Shown: positions 11,935 to 24,440, counted from the stretch's first letter. The stretch: DNA of 64,000 nucleotides from Manihot esculenta (GCF_001659605.2 NC_035161.2:28753691-28817690), one strand, 5' to 3'. Numbers and translations are program-made. The notes: a model not told the origin generated them from the sequence alone.

Positions 11935-14257
11935 TGTAACGATCCGAAAATCGGACCGCTACCAGCGCTAGGATCCAGATAGGCATAAGACCGCCGGGAC
12001 CCGTAGCAAGCCTGACATACATCCTATAAACCTGTTTAATCCCATACATTATCAACACATACATAAAAATTTTGAACTTTTCTTTTAATTCATTCACCAA
12101 ACTCAACTTGCACATGCACTATTCATAAACATAATCATAAACATTAACCCCTCTTTGGAGTCCTCATCAATGCTCCAATGGGGTGACAACATACATTAAG
12201 TTTGGTTTACATAAATATCATAAAACATTTCATTAAAAGATCATGTAACCAAAAAGGATGGACAACATACTAGGGTCAAACACAATTCTATACCTCAATA
12301 CTCATTATTACATTACATAACTGTTTAATACTAATCATTACATTTCAATATTTATCATGTCCACCACTAGCTATTACATGACCAAAATTTTACTCTAGCT
12401 AACCTCCTGGTCTATCCCGTACCTGCAAACCCGGGGGTTAAAGGAGAGGGGTGAGCTAAAGAGCCCAGTGAGTAGAATAATAAAATATTGTATTAAAAGT
12501 TCATGCTTTCATGAAATGCATCACATCACAACAAATCACATCAAGGATGAATTTGTCACCAATAGCCCTCTACATTTTTTTCAATAGTGCCAGAACGTAG
12601 AATGGGTCCTAGTCTTTCTCTTACATAACATAACATAACATTCCAAGATGCCAGGGACGTAGAATGGGTCTTCCTGGACTTTCTCTTACATAGTGCCAGG
12701 GACGTAGAATGGGTCTTCCTGGACTTTCTCTTACATAGTGCCAGGGACGTAGAATGGGTCTTCCTGGACTTCCATACCGTATCATCACATATCATGACAT
12801 AACATACGAGGGCTAATGGATCACTCAACACTCATCCACATCAACAACATAATATGCAATGCAACATATTCGTGAATACTAATGCAAACACCCTAATATA
12901 TCACATGGTATTCATGATGCGTGAATCATGCTAAAATATTCATTATTTACTTCAAAACATAAAGAGTTATTCCACTCACCTCTGGTTAGCTCTGACCAGA
13001 CACTGGAGCAGCTGACTCACTGCTGGGGTCCTCGGTTCCTCGGGTCCGAACCTACACAGGTGGACTCAAATGAGGGACCAAACATACAAGAACATGACTC
13101 TAAAATACTCCCCAAAAACCCCCTAAAACCCCTCAAAACAATCATAGGAAACATGCAAAGGAGGGCTGCACAGGGCACTTTCGGCGGCAGGTTCGGTGGC
13201 CGAAGGTTCCCTCCAGAGACGAAACTCATGCATGTTCGGCGGCACCTTCGGCGGCCGAAACTCCCTTCCAGAGCCGAAAGTCCACTTTCGGGGGCAGGGT
13301 TCGGCAGCCAAAAGTTGGCCTCCACAGGCAGGTTCGGCGGCCGAAAGTCCCTTCGGCTGCCGAACCTGAGTTCTTCCAAAGGCAGAACTCAACCTCAACT
13401 CATGCACATACGCCTCCCAACTCATTCAACATGCATTTACCTATTTTACAACATGCAAACTCAAGCATTCAAGCTCCTAGGGGCTTCAAACTATCCTAAA
13501 CCCCAACTACAACACATCAAACATGCATATCCAACATACATTGCTCAAAAGCACACATTTAACCAAAAACTCAACATAAACCTACGCATGCATTTCTACC
13601 CCATAGATCTTCATAAAACTGGTTTAAAACATACAAGGAAGGTTGGATCTAAGCTTACCTCTTGAAGATCGAGAGGAAAAATAATCCTAGCTTGGAGATG
13701 GGGAGAAATCAACTCTTTGGTCTCCAAGCTTCCAAACTTGCTCTTTTGCTCAAATATCTTCAAACCAAGTGAAAACTCATAAGAAAATCATGAAGATTCG
13801 AAGGAAGAAGCTCAAAATCAACAAGGGACGGCAGAGAGCTCACCTTGGCCGAAAATGGGGAGAAAAGCTCGCCCGTTTCGGACAAGGGACCCCTTTATAG
13901 GTGGCTGGCCAGGCCACTTTCGAGGGCTTAACGTGCCTCCGCATGCATGCCATGTTCGGTGACCGAACTTAAGGTTCGGTGGCCGAACCTTGACTTCCCT
14001 CACTTATGCCTTCGGGGGCCTAAAGCACTCCCGAAATGCATGCATGTTCGGCAGCCGAACTTGAGGTTCGGCGGCCGAACCTGAGTCTTCCTCCCAAGGT
14101 TATTTTCATTCAAAACTTAATTTCTTCCTTGCTTAAAACCATAAAATACATTAAAACATTTTATAAAATCATGATTTTACCCTTCTAGAAGTTTTCGACA
14201 TCCGAGATTCCACCAGACGGTAGGAATTCCGATACCGGAGTCTAGCCGGGTATTACA
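11935..14257 (-). repeat. Left LTR (3' LTR of the element), 2323 bp
   Basis: It starts TGTAACGATCCG and ends CGGGTATTACA. It carries three copies of a 45 bp module (GTGCCAGGGACGTAGAATGG core, about 12645-12775), two fields of TTCGGCGGCCGAA-like palindromes (about 13170-13375 and 13945-14090) and a minus-strand TATAAA at 13894-13899. Long ORFs inside it on both strands (for example 12928-13665 plus) are not genes. Confidence 0.95.
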
Positions 14258-14270
14258 TTCTTCCCCCCTT
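14258..14270 (-). other. Polypurine tract of the retrotransposon
   Basis: On the minus strand AAGGGGGGAAGAA directly abuts the TGTAAT start of the 3' LTR. It is the expected plus-strand primer site. Confidence 0.9.
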
Positions 14271-14375
14271 AAGAATATTCGTCCCCGAATGTTCACCAAA
14301 CAAACATAGCATGGCATAAAACATGAACATACAAAGCATAAAACATAACCACACAACAAACACATAACGCTCACC

Positions 14376-17300
14376 TTAGAAGAGATGAGGATATTGCTGG
14401 AGCATGGACTCCCGTGTCTCCCAGGTACACTCTTCGATGTTGTGGTGATTCCAAAGGACTTTCACTATCGGGATTTTCTTGTTTCTCAACTTTCTGATTT
14501 GAGTGTCTAGGATCCGTACTGGCTGTTCAACATAGGTGAGATCTTCTTGGATCTCCACATCAGGCTCACTAAGAACCTTGCTCGGATCCGACACAAATTT
14601 CCTTAACATGGAAACATGAAAAACCGGATGGATTCTCTCCATTGAAGCAGGCAAGTCTAACTTGTACGATACACTTCCAATCTTTTGCAAGATTTCAAAG
14701 GGTCCGATGTATCGTGGAGCTAGATTACCTTTCTTCCCGAACCGAATCACCCCTTTCATTGGAGACACCTTGAGCAATACCAAATCCCCCTCCTGAAACT
14801 CTACTAGCCTTCTGCGGACATTTGCATAACTCTTCTGTCTGCTTGTAGCAGTTTTGATCCTTTCTCTGATTATGGGCACCACTCTGCTGGTGATCTCTAC
14901 TAACTCAGGACCTGCCAAGGCCCTTTCTCCAACTTCTTCCCAACAGACAGGCGACTTGCACTTCCTTCCATATAAAACTTCATAGGGAGCCATCCCGATG
15001 CTAGCATGATGGCTGTTATTGTAGGCAAACTCCACCAAAGGTAGATGCTGCCTCCAAGAACCGCCAAAATTCAGCACACACATTCTGAGCATATCCTCTA
15101 TTGTTTGGATGGTCCTCTCTGATTATCCGTCCGTCTGAGGATGGAAAGCAGTGCTAAAATCTAACCTGGTACCCATAGCGTTCTGCAGGCTCCGCCAAAA
15201 CCTGGAGGTGAACTGGGGTCCTCTATCAGACACTATTGAAACAGGAACCCCATGCAACCTGACAACCTCATCAACATACACCTGCGCCAACTTGTCCACA
15301 GAGTAGTTACTCCTGACAGGAATGAAGTGAGCAGATTTGATCAGTCTGTCCACAATCACCCATATGGAGTCCATTCTGTTGGATGCTGCCGGTAACCCCA
15401 CCACGAAGTCCATAGCAATATTCTCCCATTTCCACTCTGAAATAGGTAGTGGGTTAAGCATTCCAACCGGCTTCTGATGTTCTAGCTTCACCCTCTGACA
15501 TACTTCGCAGGCTGACACGAACTGTGCCACTTCTCTTTTCATAGCTGGCCACCAATAAACTCTCTTCAGATCTTGATACATCTTAGTGGCTCCGGGGTGA
15601 ACGCTGTATCTGGCATTATGAGCCTCTATCATAATGTCTCCCTTCAGACCTACATCATCTGGTACACACAATCTATTCCCATAGCGGAGGATCCCCTTGC
15701 TGTCAAATCTGAACTCTTCATTCTTGCTTGACTGAACAGTCCTGGCAATCTTCACTAACTCTGAGTCCTCATGCTGTTTCTGAGCCACCTGCTCCAGAAA
15801 CACGGGTGCCACTCTCATCTGAGCTATCAAAGCACCTGTACCAGACAACTCCAACCGTAGACCTTCATTAATGAGTTCGAAGAACTGCCTCACCACTGGT
15901 CTTCTCTCTGCTGAAATGTGGGACAAACTGCCAAGTGATTTCCGACTTAAGGCGTCTGCCACAACATTCGCCTTACCCGGATGGTACTGAATCTTGCAAT
16001 CATAGTCACTAAGCAGTTCTACCCACCTCCTCTGCCTCAGATTCAGCTCTCTCTGACTCAGGATGTACTGCAGGCTCTTATGATAGGTGAAGATCTCACA
16101 TTTTACCCCATAAAGGTAGTGCCTCCACATCTTGAGTGCAAAGATTACAGCTGCCATCTCTAGGTCATGTGTAGGGTAATTCAACTTGTGCTTCTTCAGC
16201 TGTCTAGAAGCATAAGCAATCACCCTTTCATTCTGCATCAGTACACAACCCAGTCCCACTCGGGACGCATCACAATACACTGCAAAGTCTTCATTACTAG
16301 ATGGCAGAGCCAACACTGGTGCTGAAGTCAACCTCTTCTTTAGCTCCTCAAAGCTCTCCTCACACTGGTCGGTCCACACAAACCTCTGATTCTTCTTGGT
16401 CAATCTGGTCATGGGAGCTGCAATTTTAGAGAAGTCCTGAACGAACCTCCTGTAGTAACCTGCTAAACCCAAGAAACTCTTGATCTCTGTCACTGTAGTG
16501 GGTCTAGGCCAATTTGCTACAGCTTCCACTTTCTTGGGGTCTACCTCGATTCCATTTTCTGACACCACATGCCCCAAGAATGAAATGCTCCTCAGCCAAA
16601 ACTCACATTTGGAGAACTTGGCATATAAGCCGTGTTCCCTCAAAGTCTGCAGAACTAACCTCAGATGATGGGCATGCTCCTCTGCATTCCTGGAATACAC
16701 TAAGATATCATCTATGAAGACAATAACGAAGTGATCCAGGTATTGACTGAAAACTCTGTTCATGAGATCCATGAATGCTGCAGGGGCATTGGTCAACCCG
16801 AACGGCATTACAAGGAACTCATAGTGCCCATATCTGGTTCTGAACGCCGTCTTCGACACATCCTCTTCTCTTATCCTCAGCTGATGGTACCCAGATCTCA
16901 GATCTATTTTGGAGAAACAACCTGCTCCTGCTAGCTGGTCGAATAGATCGTCGATCCTAGGCAACGGGTACTTATTCTTGGTAGTGACTTTGTTCAACTG
17001 CCTGTAGTCGATACAAAGTCTAAGGGATCCATCTTTCTTTTTCACAAACAACACTGGAGCACCCCAAGGTGAGGTACTCGGTCGGATGAAGCCCTTATCT
17101 ACCAGCTCTTGCAACTGCTCTTTAAGCTCCTTCAGTTCTACTGGTGCCATCCTGTAGGGAGGGATAGAGATCGGTCTAGTTCCAGGCATTAACTCAATTT
17201 CAAACTCTATCTCCCTAGCAGGTGGTAAACCTGGCAGCTCGTCTGGGAAGACATCTAAAAACTCACTGACCACGGGCACTGAGGCGGGCTCTCTGACATG

Positions 17301-18134
17301 ACTATCCAGCTCTCTCACATGAGCTAGAAAACCCTGACAACCCCTCCTGAGTAGCCTACGAGCCTGTAGGGCTGATATCAAACCTCTAGGTGTACTCCTC
17401 CCGTCTCTTCTGAAGACAACCTCTGACCCATCCTGACATCTGAATCTGACTACCTTGTCTCTACAATCCAAGGTAGCACCATGGGTAGATAGCCAATCCA
17501 TCCCTAGAATGACGTCAAAATCTGTCAAATCTAGAACCACAAGGTCGGCAGAAAGGCATCTTCCCTCAACAAAAACTGGACTACACTGGTAGACTGACTC
17601 TGCCACTGACGGGTCACACTTGGGTCCACTGACCCATAAGGGACACTCTAACCCAGAGACCATCAATCCCAACCTCTCGACGACTCTCGGAGCAATGAAA
17701 GAATGCGATGCACCAGGGTCCATTAAGGCATAAACATCAGAACAACCAATGACGAGATTACCTAACACCACTGTGTTTGATGTATTTGCCTCCTGCTGAG
17801 TCATGGTGAAGATCCGTGCTGGAGCTGATGGACCTTCACCCCTGAAACCCGCTGAAGAAGAGGCTGCCCCTCTCCCTCGGCCTCTGCCACTAGCCTGAGT
17901 CGCGGCTGGAGCTGCTGGCTGAGCCACACTACCCGAAGCTGTCTGCTGGGACTGTGCCACAGAAGCTGCTCTAGGACACTCCCATGACATGTGCCCCTCC
18001 TGCCCACATCTGTAGCAGGCTGTTGTCCCAACCAAACATACTCCCTTGTGCGGCTTCCCACACTTCCTACATGCTGCATTATCTGCACCTGAGCTCGAGC
18101 CACTTCCCAATCCCAGACCTGACTTGGTCTTATT
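14376..18134 (-). pseudogene. Retrotransposon pol: protease, RT, RNase H, integrase, chromodomain-like tail (broken)
   Basis: This continues the gag frame after the TAG at 18135-18137. It begins with a CCHC zinc knuckle ([14 protein letters not shown]). The protease active site reads [11 protein letters not shown] (Asp codon 17718-17720), the DPG variant seen in many plant gypsy elements. Reverse transcriptase has the FIDD catalytic motif (16707-16712). The RNase H segment shows the DAS and DALSR motifs, but the usual TDHKSL motif reads TYHKSL (codon 16083-16085), losing an expected catalytic Asp. Integrase has its H-H-C-C zinc region and the first two acidic residues ([16 protein letters not shown]), then an in-frame TAA (15123-15125) right after HPQTDG, separating the last catalytic Glu and the C-terminus. 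The final segment ends with a chromodomain-like region and QYPHLF, stop at 14376-14378. Confidence 0.92.
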
Positions 18135-19391
18135 CTAGAACTTGTTCTTCTTTGACTTCTTAGTGGTATTGCTCCACCTCTTGCTAGCTGAACTCAGAGA
18201 AGAAGGGTCTACTCTTCCCCCACCTAGGGTCTTGGAACCAGAAGGTTGTGCCACTGACTGCTTAACTTTTCCCTCGATGATTGCACTAGCCTCCATCCTC
18301 TGAGCCATATCCACTATGGCATGGAAACTCCCCCTCTTTGCTGACTGGATCAAGGAGGAATACCTGGAATGGAGCCTCATGATATACCTCCTTGACTTCT
18401 TCTGATCTGTGTCCAAATTCTGCCCAGCAAATGGCAACAGCTCTAAGAATCTGTCTGTATACTCATCCACACTCATCTCATCTGACTGCCTCAACTGCTC
18501 AAATTCAATCATCTTCAACTCTCTTGAACTGTCAGGGAAAGCCCATCCTGCAAACTCATTTGCAAACTCCTCCCATGATAGGTTGTCCAACCTCGGGTTC
18601 ACGTAGTTTTTAAACCACTCACGGGCCTTTTTGCATTTCAGTGTGAATCCAACCATCTGAATGGCTCTACTGTCATCAGCTCCTATCTCATCTGTAATCG
18701 TTCTGACCCTCTCAAGATACACAAACGGATCATCACCGGTTTCATACTGGGGAGCACCCAGCTTCATGTAATCGGTCATCTTGACCTTGCTCCCTCCAGA
18801 TGAGCTAGGCTTAGGCATTTGGGTTACTGGGACAGTAGGTTCTGCTGGTGGTGGAGGAGGTGCAGCATCCCCTGGGGTAGAGTTTGTTGTACCGGGATAG
18901 AATGATGGGGGTGGGTACATAGGGTACTGTGGGTATGGTGGGTAGAAAGGTGGGTATGGCATGTGTGAGTGATAAGGGTTAAAGCTGGGGTAATCCGATG
19001 TACCTCCCATCGAATACCCGGGATTTTGAGAAAAGGGTAGGTACTGGGGTGGCTGAACAAATCCCGAGGCCTGAGTGCCTCATTGGGACTCTCCCATGCC
19101 CTCTTCCAACATACTCACTCCAAGACTGCCATCCCTCCTATGATCCACATCCATATCATCCCCCATATCCTCTGACATTCCTCCCTGAACTGTTCCCCTC
19201 ACTGATCTGCTTCTACCCAGATCCAAAGACCTTCTAGGGTCTCTTACTGCTCTTTCCCTGCTGGACCTACTTGACATTGCCCTAGGCAATGCAGGAGGAC
19301 GGGCATCTGTGCCCTCGTCCTGGGGTGGTACTCCAGTCAATCGTGCAGATCGACGAGTTCCTCTCATCCTGTTTACTGAAAAACAGTACAC
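18135..19391 (-). pseudogene. Retrotransposon gag (broken by two in-frame stops)
   Basis: The frame opens near 19391; the likely start is the ATG at 19365-19367 (MRGTRRSARLTG). An in-frame TGA at 19080-19082 cuts off the first part. The frame then runs through a Pro/Tyr-rich segment (19010 region, YPPYPQYPMYPPPSFYPG) and the retrotransposon Gag capsid domain (KMTDYMKLGAPQYETGDDPF through SAKRGSFHAIVDMAQRMEAS), and ends at an in-frame TAG (18135-18137) before the zinc knuckle. All segments share one frame with pol: distances between segment ends are multiples of three. Only substitutions broke the frame; I saw no frameshift in it. Confidence 0.9.
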
Positions 19392-19612
19392 ATCACATAA
19401 ACATTAGCATCAAATGGTTCATGTGAAAACACATGAACCTGCATCACATACATAGCATATCATTAATGCACATACATTATATCATGGCATTTCACATCAT
19501 CAATCAAGACAGGACTCTACATCCTATCCTAGTGGACATGATCTTCCTATTGTGCTTGACCTTCTAGAACATCTATGAGCCCGACACTCTAGGTCCGACC
19601 ATATGAACCTAG
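19392..19612 (-). other. Retrotransposon 5' leader between PBS and gag
   Basis: About 220 bp, non-coding, as expected between the primer binding site and the first gag ATG. Confidence 0.8.
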
Positions 19613-19625
19613 GGCTCTGATACCA
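19613..19625 (-). other. Primer binding site, initiator tRNA-Met type
   Basis: The minus strand reads TGGTATCAGAGCC three bases after the LTR end, complementary to the 3' end of plant initiator tRNA-Met, the usual primer of chromoviruses. Confidence 0.92.
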
Positions 19626-19628
19626 ATC

Positions 19629-21941
19629 TGTAACGACCCGAAAATTGGACCGCTACCGGCGTTAGGATCCAGATCGGCATAAGGCCGCCGGGACCCGTAG
19701 CAAGCCTGACATACATCCTGTAAACCTGTTTAATCCCATACATGATCAACACATACATAAAAATTTTGAACTTTTCTTTTCATTCATTCACCAAACTCAA
19801 CTTGCACATGCACTATTCATAAACATAATCATAAACATTAACCCCTCTTTGGAGTCCTCATCAATGCTCCAATGGGGTGACAACATACATTAAGTTTGAT
19901 TTACATAAACATCATAAAACATTTCATTAAAAGATCATGTAACCAAAAAGGGATGGACAACATACTAGGGTCAAGCACAATTCTATACCTCAATACTCAT
20001 TATTACATTACATAACTGTTTAATACTAATCATTACATTTCAATATTTATCATGTCCACCACTAGCTATTACATGACCAAAACTTTACTCTAGCTGACCT
20101 CCTGGTCTATCCCGTACCTGCAAACCTGGGGGTTAAGGGAGAGGGGTGAGCTAAAGAGCCCAGTGAGTAGAATAATAAAACATTGTATTAAAAGTTCATG
20201 CTTTCATGAAATGCATCACATCACGACAAATCACATCAAGGATGAATTTGTCACCAATAGCCCTCTACATTTTTTCCAATAGTGCCAGAACGTAGAATGG
20301 GTTCTGGTCTTTCTCTTACATAACATAACATAACATTCCAAGATGCCAGGGACGTAGAATGGGTATTCCTGGACTTTCTCTTACATAGTGCCAGGGACGT
20401 AGAATGGGTCTTCCTGGACTTCCATACCGTATCATCACATATCATGATATAACATACGAGGGCTAATGGATCACTCAACACTCATCCACATCAACAACAT
20501 AATATGCAATGCAACATATTCGTGAATACTAATGCAAACACCCTAATATATCACATGGTATTCATGATGCGTGAATCATGTTGAAATATTCAGTATTTAT
20601 TTCAAAACATAAAGAGTTATTCCACTCACCTCTGGCTAGCTCTGACCAGACATTGGAGCAGCTGACTCACTGCTGGGGTCCTCGGTTCCTCGGGACCGAA
20701 CCTACACAGGTGGACTCAAATGAGGGACCAAACATACAAGGACATGACTCTAAAATACTCCCCAAAAACCCCCAAAAACCCCTCAAAACAATCATAGGAA
20801 ACATGCAAAGGAGGGCTGCACAGGGCACTTTCGGCGGCAGGTTCGGCGGCCGAAAGGCCCTCCAGAGCCGAAAGTCATGCACCTTCGGCGGCACTTTCGG
20901 CGGCCGAAGGTTCCCTCCAGAGACGAAACTCATGCATGTTCGGCGGCACCTTCGGCGGCCGAAACTCCCTTCCAGAGCCGAAAGTCCACTTTCGGGGGCA
21001 GGGTTCGGCAGCCAAAAGTTGGCCTCCACAGGCAGGTTCGGCGGCCGAAAGTCCCTTCGGCTGCCGAACCTGAGTTCTTCCAAAGGCAGAACTCAGCCTC
21101 AACTCATGCACATACGCCTCCCAACTCATTCAACATGCATTTACCTATTTTACAACATGCAAACTCAAGCATTCAAGCTCCTAGGGGCTTCAAACTATGC
21201 TAAACCCCAACTACAACACATCAAACATGCATATACAACATACATTGCTCAAAAGCACACATTTAACCAAAAACTCAACATAAACCTACACATGCATTTT
21301 TACCCCATAGATCTTCATAGAACTGGTTTAAAACATACAAGGAAGGTTGGATCTAAGCTTACCTCTTGAAGATCGAGAGGAAAAACGATCCTAGCTTGGA
21401 GATGGGGAGAAATCAACTCTTTGGTCTCCAAGCTTCCAAACTTGCTCTTTTGCTCAAATATCTTCAAACCAAGTGAAAACTCATAAGAAAATCATGAAGA
21501 TTCGAAGGAAAAAGCTCAAAATCAACAAGGGACGGCGGAGAGCTCACCTTGGCCGAAAATGGAGAGAAAAGCTCGCCCGTTTCGAACAAGGGACCCCTTT
21601 ATAGGTGGCTGGCCAGGCCACTTTCGAGGGCCTAACGTGCCTCCGCATGCATGCCATGTTCGGCGGCCGAACCTGGACTTCCCTCACTTATGCCTTCGGG
21701 GGCCTAAAGCACTCCCGAAATACATGCATGTTTGGCAGCCGAACTTGAGGTTCGGCAGCCGAACCTGAGTCTTCCTCCCAAGGTTATTTTCATTCAAAAC
21801 TTAATTTCTTCCTTGCTTAAAACCATAAAATACATTAAAACATTTTATAAAATCATGATTTTACCCTTCTAGAGGTTTCCGACATCCGAGATTCCACCAG
21901 ACGGTAGGAATTCCGATACCGGAGTCTAGCCGGGTATTACA
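19629..21941 (-). repeat. Right LTR (5' LTR of the element), 2313 bp
   Basis: It has the same ends as the left LTR. It carries two copies of the 45 bp module instead of three, an extra block of about 54 bp in the palindrome field near 20850-20905, and lacks about 20 bp near 21660. Together with a one-base indel these account exactly for the 10 bp length difference between LTRs. Confidence 0.95.
21598..21603 (-). promoter_or_regulatory. TATA box in the 5' LTR
   Basis: CTATAAAGGG on the minus strand, conserved in both LTRs, in the orientation of gag-pol. It would place the transcription start some 25-35 bp further, near 21570. Confidence 0.6.
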
Positions 21942-21946
21942 AAATG

Positions 21947-23310
21947 AGTTCTAGATAATTAGTCAATCTATAAAAGAAAGAAGGTGAGGTAGTTAGCACC
22001 TATGGACACCTATTTCAACACTCAAGTGAGTAAACTTATCAAGAAGAGAGTATAAGTAAGTTGCTTGAGTTCAGAAGAGTGTATAAAAATGCGTACCTTG
22101 GACTCCGTATATGCCTTGCTTTTATACTGAAGAAGATGAAATTAGTTAATGAATATTCTGAAAATCTAATTAGTACTGACCAGTGAATAAAGGATCATAC
22201 GATTATAGGCGCAATAGGGATCTGCTGGATACCATCCTTTAATGATACCTTGTCATGAAAGGCTCGATCGATTCAGGAGAGGGAGAGTCTTTTGTCGTTC
22301 CGAGTATCGACCATTATGATATCCGAATCTCTTTTTTTAGGGGTGAAACTTCTGTAATTGAGTGTCTTAGTTTATTAGGGTCTTGTCACGTGACTCTGTC
22401 ATATGGTGACAACTCATAGTATAGTTTGATTGAATATTATGTCATATCAGAGATCCCCCATCAGTCTTCGACTCTTTAAATTCGAAGATTACAATTGTTT
22501 TTATGGTCTTGGACACGTGGCATGCACAAATTTACTCTCTATACCCACATCTCTTCGCCTATTTTGAATATAAATGCTACTTACCTTACTTCTCGAGCCA
22601 CATTTAAACCAGCCGTTGAAACCATAATATAAAATCTCACTTTCTCCTATGATCACCATTTTTGCTCTCAATTGCCTTCTTCTGTCTACAAAAAACTCGA
22701 CCACTCAGTTTCTTATTCTCTCATTTTCTGAAGGTACCTCTTGTCTCTATTCTTTTTCTAAGATGGATAGCTCCTCTTCGTTTTCTTCCGGCGGAAGTTC
22801 AACCTCGAGCTCCTTTTCCGACGGTCACATTCGCACTCTAACTCTCATCATTCCGATGAGGGTGATCCACGATAATGCCAGCCTCCTGGTAAATGGCATC
22901 CCGTCCATACTAGCTAAGAGGAATGTAGACCACTTGCATGACCACTGCCAGATCTCTTGAGAGATTTTGTATGGATAACTAGATCTCTGCGGAGGATACC
23001 ATCATGATATACGAGGAACAATTGAAGGCGGATCTCTAGTTTCCAATGGACACATTTTTTGGTGAAGTTCTCCGATTTCACAAGCTGTCAGTCGCTCAAT
23101 TACATCTCAACAGCGGGAGGATTTTGATGGCATTCCAGTTCATCTACTTTAACAATAATATCGAGCCGAGTATTGCACTCTTTTTCCAACTGTATCAGCT
23201 GGATATACGAAAGAACGAAAAGTTCTAGTTCTTCAGCAGAAAGAAACGACAGACCCTCTTTGACCAGATACCCTCATTCCTGAAGCACTAAAAGAATAAA
23301 TTTTTTATTA
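21947..23310 (+). mobile_element. Truncated older retrotransposon with gag-like fragment
   Basis: Intermediate-GC sequence begins at the insertion point of the Tekay element. The first part (21950-22450) is LTR/leader-like. A short ORF with ATG at 22763 starts a Ser-rich segment (MDSSSSFSSGGSSTSSSFSD) and is followed, in another frame with several stops, by FFGEVLRFHKLSVAQLHLNS and GRILMAFQFIYF (from about 23046). That motif order matches the plant 'putative gypsy-type transposon' N-terminal domain (PF04195-like) found in gag of large Ty3-type elements. The fragment stops near 23310, where AT-rich DNA resumes; no RT is present. Frameshifts and stops show it is non-functional. Confidence 0.65.
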
Positions 23311-24440
23311 TTTGCTACATGGTGTTGGAGCATTTTGGACAGCTCTAAACTGACTGAAACATATTTCATATAATGAGATATTTTAATTAAAATTATTCAA
23401 AAATAATTATTATTTTTATCTTGTTTAAAATAATTTGTTAGCTATCAATATAATAAAATCATTTTAAGTTATTTTAATAGATTTATGCTTAAAGTAATAA
23501 TTTATCAAAAAATTAGCATAACATTATATACTAATAATAATGGATAAAAAAATAATTTTAACTTATAATAAGGTAAAAAAATAAATAAACTATATAATTT
23601 GTCATATGAAGAGTATAATCCCTATATTTATCGCATAAAAGTATTTTTTTTTCATATTAAAAATATTATTGATATTTATTTTATTTTCAAAAATAAAAAT
23701 ATTAATAGTAATGTTTATTATTGCAGTAAAAAAAATTATATGTTTCTTTGAAGAAAATCTATGGTGTAGTAGAATTATTTGATACTAAATGTATTATTGT
23801 TTATAAAAAATTGAAGTCATACTAATACAATATATTATTGCCAAAGAAAATAAAATTATCCTATCATATTTATATTATAATTTTTCACTGTTTAAATATA
23901 TAAATATAATTACTAATAGGTATATATACTTTAAACTTTTTATATTTTATTTTATTTTAAGTTAATTTATTATAATTAAATTTTAATTTCAATATTTTCA
24001 CTTTAAAGATATTTTATTTATAGTTATTTATATGAAATTAATATATACAATAAATGTACAAAATAATATATTGTAATATGCAAAAGCAAATACAATATTT
24101 AGATTATTTTTATCAAATATATATTATTATTTAATAATTTTAATAGCTTTTATTTTTCAATATAAATTAATAAAATACTGTCAGTTTTAATGAGAAAATT
24201 TTTAAATTTTTACTTAATAAATAGTCAGAAAAAAATCAAACAATAACACTATTAAAATGTTACGATCGCATTTTATGATGATAATTTTAAATTTTATATA
24301 ATAAAATTTTTATTTTTATAAATTCATCAATCGTGTAATTAAATTAAAAATATTATTTAAAAATTAAAATTTTACCATTAACACAATAAATATATAAAAT
24401 TATATGTATATAAGTGCAACCTACGTACAAAAAAAAAACT
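23310..24440. other. AT-rich intergenic DNA, nothing seen
   Basis: No coding frame, RNA gene or defined repeat is supported. Confidence 0.7.

Larger units (their letters stand above)
11935..21941 (-). mobile_element. Complete Ty3/gypsy chromovirus, Tekay-type, coding-dead
   Basis: A 10.0 kb LTR retrotransposon read right to left. It has two LTRs beginning TGTAAC and ending TTACA on the plus strand, a 5 bp target duplication AAATG (11930-11934 and 21942-21946), a PBS next to the right LTR and a polypurine tract next to the left LTR. Gag, protease, reverse transcriptase, RNase H, integrase and a C-terminal chromodomain-like tail occur in that order in one frame. Integrase after RT defines Ty3/gypsy; the QYPHLF tail and 2.3 kb LTRs point to the Tekay/Del chromovirus clade. 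Three in-frame stops make it non-autonomous. In the first about 546 aligned LTR positions I counted 16 substitutions and one single-base indel, indicating a fairly recent insertion. Confidence 0.95.

Noticed and set aside
12928..13665. Long plus-strand ORF (245 codons) and overlapping minus-strand ORFs in the left LTR
   Set aside because: They lie wholly inside the LTR, recur in the other LTR (20578-21369), and arise from the GC-rich palindrome repeats that contain few stop codons. No domain is visible.
20578..21369. 263-codon ORF in the right LTR
   Set aside because: Same LTR-internal artefact as in the left LTR.
11935..21941. Possibility that the retrotransposon is an active or endogenous virus-like element
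   Set aside because: Three in-frame stops and a lost RNase H Asp; no envelope-like ORF follows integrase.
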